Program-made: the position numbers and the translations under genes
Assembly (NCBI GenBank): GCA_018065685.1
Contig: JAGHSU010000011.1
Span: 1 to 6,639, forward strand
Source: Candidatus Methanocorpusculum equi
GTDB taxonomy: Archaea > Halobacteriota > Methanomicrobia > Methanomicrobiales > Methanocorpusculaceae
DNA length: 6,639 bases
Direction: 5' to 3'
Part shown: positions 1 through 5,471 of the stretch, piece by piece
Numbering within the stretch: position 1 is the stretch's first letter
Layout of the letters: the number at the start of each line of letters is the position of its first letter
Notes under the pieces: generated by a model
The model's input: the letters and a program-made list of their open reading frames with translations, nothing else
Database searches by the model: none
Told to the model about the DNA's origin: nothing

Positions 1-1
1 G

Positions 2-115
2 ACGGAGCTTGAGCTTCTCCTCAATGAGCCGAAGATGGCGTTTAATGTAAACACGCGGGAAGAGCTTGAGGCGGCGGAGAGACTTTTTTCCGAGATGCAG
101 AGCGGGAAGCGGTAA
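2..115 (+). CDS. cobY: C-terminal end of a nucleotidyltransferase, probably adenosylcobinamide-phosphate guanylyltransferase (partial)
   Basis: Only the last 37 codons are in the window. The frame is open from base 2 and ends at TAA 113-115. The visible peptide contains FNVNTREELEAAERL. MobA/GlmU-like NTP transferases commonly end this way, with an N-[IV]-N-T-x-[ED]-[ED]-L-x-x-A-E element near the C terminus. From memory, archaeal CobY (the Methanocaldococcus jannaschii type) ends with a very similar FNINTKDDLKLAE segment. CobY transfers GMP from GTP to adenosylcobinamide phosphate in the cytoplasm, a late step of cobamide synthesis. That would fit the cobalt/nickel importer a few kilobases away, but the link is inference. 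A MobA-like or other sugar-nucleotide transferase cannot be excluded, because the catalytic N-terminal half lies outside the window. Confidence 0.5.
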   Translation, partial: TELELLLNEPKMAFNVNTREELEAAERLFSEMQSGKR

Positions 116-117
116 AA

Positions 118-154
118 GGAAGAGGGACGATCTCTATTCTTCCCGGTGTTTTTT
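118..154 (+). terminator. Possible terminator after the cobY-like gene
   Basis: Three bases after the stop codon, GGAAGA (118-123) pairs with TCTTCC (138-143) across a 14-base loop. It is followed by T6 at 149-154. Archaeal termination depends mostly on oligo-T, so the T run is the stronger part of this call. The stem is weak. Confidence 0.4.
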
Positions 155-301
155 GCAGATGGGGAGAGACGGATTTCGGTGCGTATGTTCTTCCCGTTGC
201 GCTGCCGGATTGGTGTGGATGCTATTCGCCGTAAAGCCGGGAGACTGCGGCTCATTTTCCAGTCTGTCTGCAGTTCATACACGACAGGAATAAACGCAGC
301 G

Positions 302-320
302 TGTCAGAATATTGTCAGAA
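302..320 (+). repeat. TGTCAGAA direct repeat pair, distal
   Basis: TGTCAGAA occurs at 302-309 and again at 313-320. The 11-base period puts both copies on about the same face of the helix. The pair lies about 155-175 bases before the start codon at 476. The same octamer recurs nearer the promoter, so this may be a distal protein-binding site. Function is inferred. Confidence 0.55.
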
Positions 321-399
321 CAAAATACATTGAAAATGCCATATAAATCGGAAACCGGCCAATATTTCTGAGCAGTTCAACACAGCCGGTCATGCATGA

Positions 400-435
400 T
401 GTCAGAATAAATGTCAGAATAAATAATAATCAGAA
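400..435 (+). repeat. TGTCAGAATAAA tandem repeat, proximal operator candidate
   Basis: The 12-base unit TGTCAGAATAAA is repeated exactly at 400-411 and 412-423. A degenerate TCAGAA follows at 430-435, just upstream of the TATA box at 441-448. A perfect palindrome, TCATGCATGA (390-399), abuts the first unit. The position directly upstream of the core promoter suits an activator or repressor site, possibly for the winged-helix protein encoded downstream (autoregulation). That assignment is inference. Confidence 0.6.
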
Positions 436-437
436 GA

Positions 438-448
438 GCATATATTAT
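438..448 (+). promoter_or_regulatory. TATA box for the AlbA_2/ATPase gene
   Basis: GCATATATTAT, with the core at 441-448, is centred about 31 bases before the ATG at 476. With the usual archaeal spacing, transcription would start near 468-472 and leave a leader of only a few bases. No Shine-Dalgarno sequence is present, which agrees with a near-leaderless message. Confidence 0.55.
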
Positions 449-475
449 TCATAAAAGCAGGAACCCAACGACACC

Positions 476-1816
476 ATGATACCCGAATCCATCCTCTCAG
501 AACTCCGCAGCGGGGAAAACCAGCATTGTGAGTTCAAACGCAGAGCTGAAAAAAGCCTTGCGGATGAAGCGGCAGCGTTCGCCAACGCATCCGGGGGAAA
601 AATCTACATCGGTGTTGACGACGACGGGTCAGTCTGCGGAACAGACACCTCGAATCGCGAACGGGCCCGGATTGAAGATACCCTGATCAAGATTGAACCG
701 AGGATTCACACTGACCTTGAAATCAGAGAAAACATCATAGTCATCACCGTCCCGGAAGGGGAGAACAAACCCTATATGACTCCAAACGGTTTCTTCCTCC
801 GCTTCGGAACCCTCACCCGGAAAATGACACGCAGTGAGATTATTGAACTGATGCAGGACGGGCAGCAGGTGGTCTTTGATTCAGCAGTGAACAGCTCTGC
901 GAAATACCCCGCGTCATTTAATCCGGAAGCGTTTGCCTCATTTCTTTCCCGGGCAAAACTCAAAGAGACCGGCTCACGTGAGGATATGCTGTTAAACCTT
1001 GGTGCAGTCCGGACCGATGGAAAAGGAGCTGTTTCGTTTACGAATGTAGGGGTTTTGTTTTTTGCGAAACGGCCGGTCTCCCATCTTCCGAATGCATCTG
1101 TTGTCTGTGCATTGTATAAGGGGCTGGATAAGACTCATATTCTGGACCGGAAAGTCTTTGAGGGGACGATTATTGAGAATATTGAGGATACGATGCTGTA
1201 TCTTCAAAGCCATCTGAACGTCCGGTATGAGATTTCCGGTCTTCAGCGGAAGGAGATTTTCGATATCCCTGAGACAGCACTAAGGGAGGTTGTGGTGAAT
1301 GCAGTTTGTCACCGGAATTATTTCGAGCAGGGTGCCTGCACAGTTGTTGAGATTTTTGATGACCGTGTGGTTGTTTCAAATCCGGGTGGTCTTGTGAAGG
1401 GGTTAACGCGGGAGATGTTCGGGAAGGTGAGCGTTGCACGAAATCCGGTCATCGCATCGATGCTGCAGAGAGCAGAGTTTATTGAGAAGATGGGGTCGGG
1501 AATCTCACGGATTAATCAGTCCATGACAGAGGCAGATCTTCCGGAGGCGGTTTTTGAGTTCGATACGTCATTTCTGGTTTCGCTGTACCGGGACTCGTTT
1601 TTTGCTGCGGGTCATTCAGATGCGGTTCTTTCAAAGCTCGGGAGTAGTGTCCTTGATTTGTTTGCGGAGAGTCCTAAGCTTTCGGTGCATGAGGCTGCGG
1701 TTCGCCTGGGGAAGTCAGACCGGACTATTTTCAGAGAGGTAAAGAAGCTGGAGGATGAGCGGGTTCTGTTCCGGGTTGGTGCAAATAAAAACGGGAGCTG
1801 GAGAGTGCGCAGGTGA
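476..1816 (+). CDS. AlbA_2 (Schlafen-like) / GHKL-type ATP-binding / winged-helix protein, putative transcriptional regulator
   Basis: The 446-residue protein has three parts. Residues about 10-120 match an AlbA_2 (divergent AAA_4/Schlafen-like) domain, with the E19-F-K21 element, FANASGG at 35-41 and G46-V-DDD-G51. Residues about 265-350 match the ATP-binding region of the family often named 'RecG-like C-terminal' (HATPase_c_4). They show an N-box-like E271..N275..H279-R-N, a glycine turn SNPGGL at 301-306 and EKMGSGI at 337-343. Residues about 383-437 read as a winged helix: a segment starting SVHEAAVRLGKSDRTIFREV, then VLFRVG. There is no helicase motor, so the common 'ATP-dependent helicase' name would mislead. 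Members are usually described as DNA-binding regulators or stress/defence-linked proteins, and the substrate is unknown. The gene stands alone behind its own TATA box and a TGTCAGAA repeat cluster. G/C strand bias reverses part-way through the gene. Domain assignment is confident; function is not. Confidence 0.85.
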   Translation: MIPESILSELRSGENQHCEFKRRAEKSLADEAAAFANASGGKIYIGVDDDGSVCGTDTSNRERARIEDTLIKIEPRIHTDLEIRENIIVITVPEGENKPYMTPNGFFLRFGTLTRKMTRSEIIELMQDGQQVVFDSAVNSSAKYPASFNPEAFASFLSRAKLKETGSREDMLLNLGAVRTDGKGAVSFTNVGVLFFAKRPVSHLPNASVVCALYKGLDKTHILDRKVFEGTIIENIEDTMLYLQSHLNVRYEISGLQRKEIFDIPETALREVVVNAVCHRNYFEQGACTVVEIFDDRVVVSNPGGLVKGLTREMFGKVSVARNPVIASMLQRAEFIEKMGSGISRINQSMTEADLPEAVFEFDTSFLVSLYRDSFFAAGHSDAVLSKLGSSVLDLFAESPKLSVHEAAVRLGKSDRTIFREVKKLEDERVLFRVGANKNGSWRVRR

Positions 1817-1850
1817 GGGTGTCGCCGGGGCGCGGGCGGGCTGCCGGGGG
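1817..1850 (+). other. G-quadruplex-capable G-tract cluster after the stop codon
   Basis: Five G-tracts of three or more lie within 34 bases that start immediately after TGA: 1817-1819, 1827-1830, 1834-1836, 1838-1840 and 1846-1850. Loops are 7, 3, 1 and 5 bases, so four-tract quadruplex folds are possible on this strand. No oligo-T terminator follows the gene, so this structure may mark the mRNA 3' end. That role is inference. Confidence 0.55.
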
Positions 1851-1906
1851 AAAAAGAAGATTTGAAGCGTCAGCTGCATCAACCCCGGGATGATTCATTC
1901 CGCTGA

Positions 1907-1914
1907 TTTATATC
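1907..1914 (+). promoter_or_regulatory. TATA box for the thioesterase gene
   Basis: TTTATATC is centred about 26 bases before the ATG at 1936, the archaeal TATA-to-start-site distance. Transcription would begin at or next to the A of ATG. There is no Shine-Dalgarno sequence, so the message should be leaderless. Confidence 0.6.
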
Positions 1915-1935
1915 TCCGCAGATGAAACAATATGT

Positions 1936-2341
1936 ATGCACCCGTACGCGGAAAAAATCACAAAAGTAGGCGCATACGCCAACAATACCTTTCTGACCCT
2001 TGGAATCGAACCGGTATCCTGGGGAAACTCCTCTGCTGTTTTGAAGATGGGGGTAACCGAACGGCTCCACAACGGAGCAGGAGTTTTACAGGGCGGATTC
2101 TACACAATATTAGGCGACGAGGCAATCGCTCTCGCCATTCATGCCGAGCTTGAGGAGGGGCAGAATGCTGCCACCATCTCCGAGACAACCGAGTTCCTGA
2201 AAGGGGTAAAAGAGGGGACGGTGTTCGCAGAAGCGCATATCACCAAAAAAGGGGCGGAGGGTCATCTTTGCCGAGGCGGAGGTCCGTGAGGGGCCCCCCG
2301 GGGGAAGGTTCTTTCGAGAACAAACGCATCATATCTTGTGA
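1936..2341 (+). CDS. PaaI-family hotdog thioesterase, broken by a one-base frameshift
   Basis: The ATG-initiated frame runs to TGA 2287-2289 (117 residues). Residues 1-105 match a PaaI/YbgC-like hotdog acyl-CoA thioesterase: LHNGAGVLQGGFYTILGDEA at 44-63, which is the loop and long central helix, then strands ISETTEFLKGVKEGTV and FAEAHITKKG. From base 2251 the ATG frame turns into unlikely peptide (GHLCRGGGP). The frame starting at 2252 instead continues the family pattern, GRRVIFAEAEVREG, and ends at TGA 2339-2341 with REQTHHIL. The intact protein would be about 134 residues, normal for PaaI. The break needs one base removed from AAAAAAGGGG (2245-2254). It may be an assembly error or a real mutation losing the last beta strand. 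The usual histidine of the HGG motif is glutamine (Q52-G-G), while D61 is kept. Such enzymes hydrolyse acyl-CoA thioesters in the cytoplasm; the substrate is unknown. The gene starts behind its own TATA box. Confidence 0.75.
2290..2304. repeat. GGGG-CCCCCC-GGGGG palindromic GC block
   Basis: Fifteen G/C bases comprise G4 (2290-2293), C6 (2294-2299) and G5 (2300-2304), including the perfect palindrome CCCCCGGGGG (2295-2304). The block falls just after the stop of the ATG frame of the thioesterase and inside its restored frame, where it encodes Gly-Pro-Pro-Gly. It could fold as a hairpin in RNA and is also a spot where sequencing indels are likely. Confidence 0.5.
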
Positions 2342-2358
2342 TGTAAGTCTGTGGTCGG

Positions 2359-2404
2359 AAAAAAATTAAAAAAAACAGGCGGATAAAAACAGATATTATC
2401 TGTT
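2359..2404 (-). terminator. Terminator of the cbiM transcript
   Basis: On the minus strand, an 8-base inverted repeat AACAGATA-T-TATCTGTT (2388-2404) overlaps the cbiM stop codon. It is followed by T8 (2375 down to 2368), two A and T7 (2365 down to 2359). The double oligo-T tract is what archaeal RNA polymerase uses to stop. The converging thioesterase gene ends at or before 2341. Confidence 0.7.
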
Positions 2405-3416
2405 ACTTCCCTTCTCCCTTTTCACCCGGTCTGCCTCCGGACTTCTGTTTTCCTCTCGTAGCAGCCAGAGCGACCGCGACAATTGCCCCGAGGGCCACAA
2501 CAAGCCCAATAACCAGCGCTATCAGACAGCCTGCAGGACCGCTTTCCTCCCCGGTCGAGTAATCCGGAAGCGGGGCGTTCCACTGAACCAGGTCGTTTGC
2601 CTCACCTGTGACCTCATCTCCTGTTGCCGGAGCAAAGACCTCTTTCTGCCCCTCATTCACGAGGAACGTACTGTCAAGTCCGTCCGGATTTGACGAGGCG
2701 AAAAAGACGGCGCAGCCTCCGATAACAAGAGCCGCTACCAGTCCGACGACAAGGAATTTTTTGATGGAAACCGGTTTTTTCCCAGTGTTCCCGGTTAAAT
2801 CAGGGCGGACCTTGAAGAGGAGTGCAATGAGAACTGCCGTGATGACACCTTCAATCGCACCGATAATGGCGTGATAGATAAACATCACCGGAAGACCGAC
2901 GTTAAGCAGGATAGCGCCTGTCAGTGCCAGCTCGAGTGCACAGAAACATGCCGCGATGACACAGGCAAGCCACCCCGCAATACCTGCAGAAAACGGACGC
3001 GGAAGTTTCTTTGAAGCGAACTTATATGAATAAAAGCCGACGCATCCTGCAATGAATCCCATGTTAATGATGTTCAGCCCGAGGGCTAAGACACCGCCGT
3101 CTCCGAAAATCAGCGCCTGTATGACCAGAACAATGGTCAGAACAAAGACCGCGGCAAACGGGGACCCGAACACTATCGCTGCAAGTGCCCCTCCTACCAG
3201 ATGTCCGGAGACACCAAAGCCTGTCGGGAGGTTAAATGCCTGAAGCGCAAAGATACCTGCCGCGATTACAGCGAGAATCGCAATTTTTTGTGCAGTCAGG
3301 TTTTTCCTTGCCCAGTTAATGGAAAAACCGAGCAGAACAGCTGCAATTACGCAGCCGATGATACCTACGGCGATTCCCCACGGGGAATAACCGAATATGA
3401 AATCGGGAATATGCAT
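2403..3416 (-). CDS. cbiM: CbiM-type cobalt/nickel ECF importer substrate-binding membrane protein with fused C-terminal PDGLE (CbiN-like) domain
   Basis: This 337-residue integral membrane protein is the metal-selecting S component of a CbiMNQO-type importer. Residues 1-205 are CbiM: the start MHIPD keeps His2, which in the NikM structure binds metal together with the N-terminal amine, and GVSGHLVGG places the second expected ligand at His72. The signatures QALIFGDGG (100-108), LGLNIINMG (112-120) and HAIIGAIEGVIT (182-193) are all present. Residues about 221-320 form a PDGLE domain, which replaces separate CbiN: one membrane helix (221-239), NPDGLD (243-248), W279-NAPLPDYS-287, then a last helix (295-319) and a basic glycine-rich tail. 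The family usually reads MHIPDG; here residue 6 is Phe. The start is fixed by MHIP and by AGAGGAG nine bases upstream. The gene diverges from cbiO-cbiQ. Cobalt versus nickel cannot be told from sequence alone. Confidence 0.92.
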   Translation of the reverse strand: MHIPDFIFGYSPWGIAVGIIGCVIAAVLLGFSINWARKNLTAQKIAILAVIAAGIFALQAFNLPTGFGVSGHLVGGALAAIVFGSPFAAVFVLTIVLVIQALIFGDGGVLALGLNIINMGFIAGCVGFYSYKFASKKLPRPFSAGIAGWLACVIAACFCALELALTGAILLNVGLPVMFIYHAIIGAIEGVITAVLIALLFKVRPDLTGNTGKKPVSIKKFLVVGLVAALVIGGCAVFFASSNPDGLDSTFLVNEGQKEVFAPATGDEVTGEANDLVQWNAPLPDYSTGEESGPAGCLIALVIGLVVALGAIVAVALAATRGKQKSGGRPGEKGEGK

Positions 3417-3425
3417 CTCAACTAA

Positions 3426-3432
3426 CTCCTCT
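3426..3432 (-). promoter_or_regulatory. Ribosome binding site of cbiM
   Basis: The minus strand reads AGAGGAG, ending nine bases before the cbiM ATG (3414-3416). It is a clear Shine-Dalgarno match, unlike the other promoter-proximal genes here, which show none. Confidence 0.7.
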
Positions 3433-3448
3433 TAATAGTATTACGTTT

Positions 3449-3464
3449 ATGATATTTATATCAT
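3449..3464 (-). promoter_or_regulatory. TATA box of cbiM inside a 7-base inverted repeat
   Basis: On the minus strand the core TATAAATA (3460-3453) would start transcription near 3430-3433, giving a leader of about 15 bases that holds the ribosome binding site. The box lies within the perfect dyad ATGATAT-TT-ATATCAT (3449-3464), so a dimeric repressor could cover it. The dyad is seen; the repressor is inferred. Confidence 0.55.
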
Positions 3465-3558
3465 TCTGTTCATACATGTTTTAATATTAGTAACACTCAA
3501 AACACCTGTTCGTAACACCAGTATGAAATAATGCATATTATTATCCTAATCAGACACG

Positions 3559-3589
3559 TTTTGGATTACGTATCCAAAAAGCGTAATAT
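3559..3589 (+). promoter_or_regulatory. Operator candidate overlapping the cbiO promoter
   Basis: Two nested dyads occur here. TTTTGGAT (3559-3566) and ATCCAAAA (3572-3579) form a perfect 8-base inverted repeat around TACGT. GGATTAC (3563-3569) and GTAATAT (3583-3589) form an imperfect dyad with a 13-base spacer, which resembles a NikR-type arrangement (GTGTTAC-N13/14-GTAACAC, from memory). The right arm overlaps the likely TATA box, so binding would block transcription of cbiO-cbiQ. Confidence 0.45.
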
Positions 3590-3592
3590 ATT
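3584..3592 (+). promoter_or_regulatory. Likely TATA box of cbiO-cbiQ
   Basis: TAATATATT is centred about 36 bases before the cbiO ATG, preceded by AAAAGCG that could serve as the TFB element. The start site would fall near 3612-3615, giving a leader of about 10 bases. A second TATA-like TTATATAA (3607-3614) lies too close to the ATG unless initiation is internal. Confidence 0.5.
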
Positions 3593-3623
3593 TCTGTCTC
3601 CAGCTCTTATATAATACTGAAAT

Positions 3624-4538
3624 ATGTACCGCATCGAAACCGAAAATCTCTGCTACTCCTACGCACATGCAGACCGCCCCGCCCTGGAAAATGTCTGCTT
3701 TAAGGCGGGAACCGCAGAGCGGATTGCAATACTCGGACCAAACGGTGCGGGAAAAAGTACCCTTTTCAAACATTTCAACGGCATTCTGCAGGGCACATCA
3801 GGAACGGTAAAAATTGACGGAGAACCGGTTACCAAAAAAAATATCCCGTCAATCAGACGAAAGGTAGGAATCGTCTTCCAGAATCCCGATGACCAGATAT
3901 TCTCCTCCACCGTGGAGCAGGACATAGCATTCGGACCAAACAACCTGGGCTTATCGGAAGAAGAAACCGCAAAACGTGTTGATGCGGTATCCCACATGTT
4001 AGCCCTTGAAGACCTGCGGCCCCGCGCTCCGCATCACTTATCAGGAGGGGAGAAAAAACGTGTCGCAATCGCGGGAATTCTCGCGATGGAGCCTGAGGTG
4101 CTGATTCTGGATGAACCGACCGCAGGACTTGACCCGGCAGGGGTTGCCGAACTATTTGAGTTCATCAACAGTCTTCCGGGAACACTCGGATGCACGATTA
4201 TTTACTCAACGCACCAGCTGGAGCTTGTCCCCGAGACCGCAGACAGAGTCTATGTCCTCGAAAAAGGAAAAATCACCGGAGAGGGCGCCCCGAGTGAGAT
4301 ATTTCTGCGCGGAGACTTAATCAAAAGTGCACGCCTCGAACTCCCGCCTCTTCTAAAACTTACCGCATCCCTTCGTGACGCGGGAGTCGATGTTACCACA
4401 TCATCCTGTTATCAGGATATCGAAGACTCGGTGCTTCGCGCTTTCGGAAAAGAGCCGAAAAAACACACAGAGCATCACGCAGAAGTCCACACCCATGGCG
4501 GACTGGAAACACATCCGCATTACCACACGGGACAATGA
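3624..4538 (+). CDS. cbiO: CbiO-type cobalt/nickel ECF importer ATPase with histidine-rich tail
   Basis: This 304-residue cytoplasmic ABC ATPase powers the CbiM/CbiQ importer. All motifs are intact: A-loop region YSY (11-13), Walker A GPNGAGKST (38-46), Q-loop Q86 in VFQNPDDQ, signature LSGGEKKR (139-146), Walker B LILDEP (160-165) with catalytic E164, D-loop GLD (168-170) and switch H197. VFQNPDDQIFSSTVEQDIAFGPNNLG is the pattern typical of ECF/CbiO ATPases. The opening MYRIETENLCYSY places the start at 3624; there is no Shine-Dalgarno sequence. The extra tail at 279-304 holds eight histidines between 281 and 301 (HTEHHAEVHTHGG, then HPHYH), a probable metal-binding segment seen only at the C terminus. 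The stop overlaps the cbiQ start by ATGA, so the two are translationally coupled. Confidence 0.93.
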   Translation: MYRIETENLCYSYAHADRPALENVCFKAGTAERIAILGPNGAGKSTLFKHFNGILQGTSGTVKIDGEPVTKKNIPSIRRKVGIVFQNPDDQIFSSTVEQDIAFGPNNLGLSEEETAKRVDAVSHMLALEDLRPRAPHHLSGGEKKRVAIAGILAMEPEVLILDEPTAGLDPAGVAELFEFINSLPGTLGCTIIYSTHQLELVPETADRVYVLEKGKITGEGAPSEIFLRGDLIKSARLELPPLLKLTASLRDAGVDVTTSSCYQDIEDSVLRAFGKEPKKHTEHHAEVHTHGGLETHPHYHTGQ

Positions 4539-5377
4539 CACTTATAGACGAACTCTTCAGCATCGAGCGGGAAGCGGCAAAGACGAGCCCTGTTCACAGC
4601 ATGGACTCGCGGATTAAACTGATATTCTGCCTCTGCGGGCTCTTTGCCGCGGTCTTTATGCCCTATGCAGTATCTCCCGGGGAGCTGATTTCATGGAAAC
4701 AGACCGCAGGACTTGCCGCTGTATTTCTGCTCTTCATAGCCCTCTATTTCTTATCCGGTGCCTCGTGGAAATACTATCTCATGCGGCTGTGTCTGATAGT
4801 CCCCTTCGGTATTTTCATTATTATCCTGCAGCCGTTTTTCTTTAATCCGTACTATGATTCATATCACATCATATTTACGGTGTTTGGCGTCTCTGCATAC
4901 TGGGAGTCGCTGGTATTTGCCTTATCTCTTTTTGTAAAACTGGTAATCTCTATCTCATTTATTATTCTGCTGTCGGCCACCACCACCTCGCAGGAGATGC
5001 TAAATGGTGCCGCACGTATGCATGTTCCGCGGATTGTAGTAACCGTCTTTTCACTTACCATCCGCTATCTCTACGTGTTCGCACAGATGTTTCAGAAGAT
5101 TATGCTTTCCTTCTCATGCCGCGGATTCAGTCACTGGGGGCACGGACTTCCCCTGAAGTACCGCCTGCACGTCATCGGCGAAGGGGCGGGGACACTCTTT
5201 GTACGCTCCCTTGACCAGGGAGAAAAAACCTATACTGCAATGTGCTGCAGAGGATACAGTGAGGATTCTGCTGTCTATGTTTCCCCAAAGCGGATTAACG
5301 GATTTGAGTGGGTGTTTCTCGTCTGTATTGCCGGGTATCTGGTGCTCTTCCCGGTTCTTATCTATATGATGCTGTAA
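4535..5377 (+). CDS. cbiQ: CbiQ-type transmembrane coupling protein (T component) of the cobalt/nickel ECF importer
   Basis: This 280-residue membrane protein couples CbiO ATP hydrolysis to CbiM. Hydrophobic segments lie near residues 27-45, 57-73, 82-99, 124-146, 165-187 and 258-278. The large cytoplasmic loop between the last two keeps the two coupling helices. The first is RYLYVFAQMFQKIMLSFSCRG (177-197), ending in a degenerate S-F-S-C-R-G. The second, RSLDQGEKTYTAMCCRGY (224-241), holds the canonical A-x-x-x-R-G (235-240) that docks into the ATPase. The N-terminal DSRIKL (24-29) is the usual family opening. The start ATG lies within the cbiO stop (ATGA). The tail ends just before an oligo-T terminator, so cbiO-cbiQ is a two-gene unit with cbiM on the opposite strand. 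Confidence 0.92.
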   Translation: MTLIDELFSIEREAAKTSPVHSMDSRIKLIFCLCGLFAAVFMPYAVSPGELISWKQTAGLAAVFLLFIALYFLSGASWKYYLMRLCLIVPFGIFIIILQPFFFNPYYDSYHIIFTVFGVSAYWESLVFALSLFVKLVISISFIILLSATTTSQEMLNGAARMHVPRIVVTVFSLTIRYLYVFAQMFQKIMLSFSCRGFSHWGHGLPLKYRLHVIGEGAGTLFVRSLDQGEKTYTAMCCRGYSEDSAVYVSPKRINGFEWVFLVCIAGYLVLFPVLIYMML

Positions 5378-5392
5378 CCATACGGAAATCTC

Positions 5393-5398
5393 TTTTTT
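5393..5398 (+). terminator. Oligo-T terminator after cbiQ
   Basis: T6, within TCTTTTTTGT, begins 16 bases after the cbiQ stop. No strong hairpin precedes it. This is the simple archaeal type. Confidence 0.5.
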
Positions 5399-5430
5399 GT
5401 CCCATCATCGAATCAGTTAGCATTCAGATA

Positions 5431-5460
5431 CACTAATATGATGTGAGAATGAATATATAA
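5431..5460 (+). promoter_or_regulatory. Promoter region of the symporter gene
   Basis: There are two TATA-like elements: TAATATGA (5434-5441), whose start site would fall about 10 bases before the ATG at 5472, and the stronger-looking TATATAA (5454-5460), which is too close to that ATG. No Shine-Dalgarno sequence is visible. CATCAT (5403-5408) and ATGATG (5438-5443) form a weak inverted pair. Confidence 0.4.
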
Positions 5461-5471
5461 CTAATTATTCT

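Larger units (their letters stand above)
116..475. other. 360-base stretch without a gene
   Basis: The short open frames here have no recognisable protein features and overlap one another. Bases 116-300 are G/T-rich and hold only the weak hairpin plus T6. Bases 300-475 turn AT-rich and look regulatory: two pairs of TGTCAGAA direct repeats, a CATATAAAT element (340-348), an ACCGGC/GCCGGT inverted pair (354-359 and 385-390), a perfect TCATGCATGA palindrome (390-399) and the TATA box of the next gene. Confidence 0.6.
3438..3589. promoter_or_regulatory. Five CGTAAYAC-like motifs in the divergent cbiM/cbiO promoter region
   Basis: The 207 bases between the two starts hold five related octamers: CGTAATAC (minus, 3438-3445), AGTAACAC (plus, 3489-3496), CGTAACAC (plus, 3511-3518), CGTAATCC (minus, 3563-3570) and CGTAATAT (plus, 3582-3589). 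The two central copies are direct repeats 22 bases apart, about two helical turns. The last two face each other. From memory, NikR half-sites of GTAACAC type are described in some bacteria. A metal-sensing regulator serving both arms is the simplest reading, but it is inference. Confidence 0.45.

Noticed and set aside
66..346. Two overlapping open frames of 66-75 codons before the regulator gene
   Set aside because: They have no family features, one overlaps the end of the cobY-like gene in another frame, and neither has a promoter or ribosome binding site. Composition looks non-coding.
302..435. TGTCAGAA repeats as a CRISPR or replication-origin iteron array
   Set aside because: Units are only 8-12 bases, have no regular 30-40-base spacers, and sit directly before a TATA box. 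No origin-binding gene is nearby.
2245..2254. Programmed -1 frameshift at AAAAAAGGGG in the thioesterase
   Set aside because: The continuation lies in the +1 frame, so a -1 slip on this run would give the wrong frame. A one-base indel is the simpler explanation.
3607..3614. TTATATAA as the cbiO TATA box
   Set aside because: It is centred about 13 bases before the ATG, which would place the RNA start inside the conserved N terminus. TAATATATT at 3584-3592 fits better.
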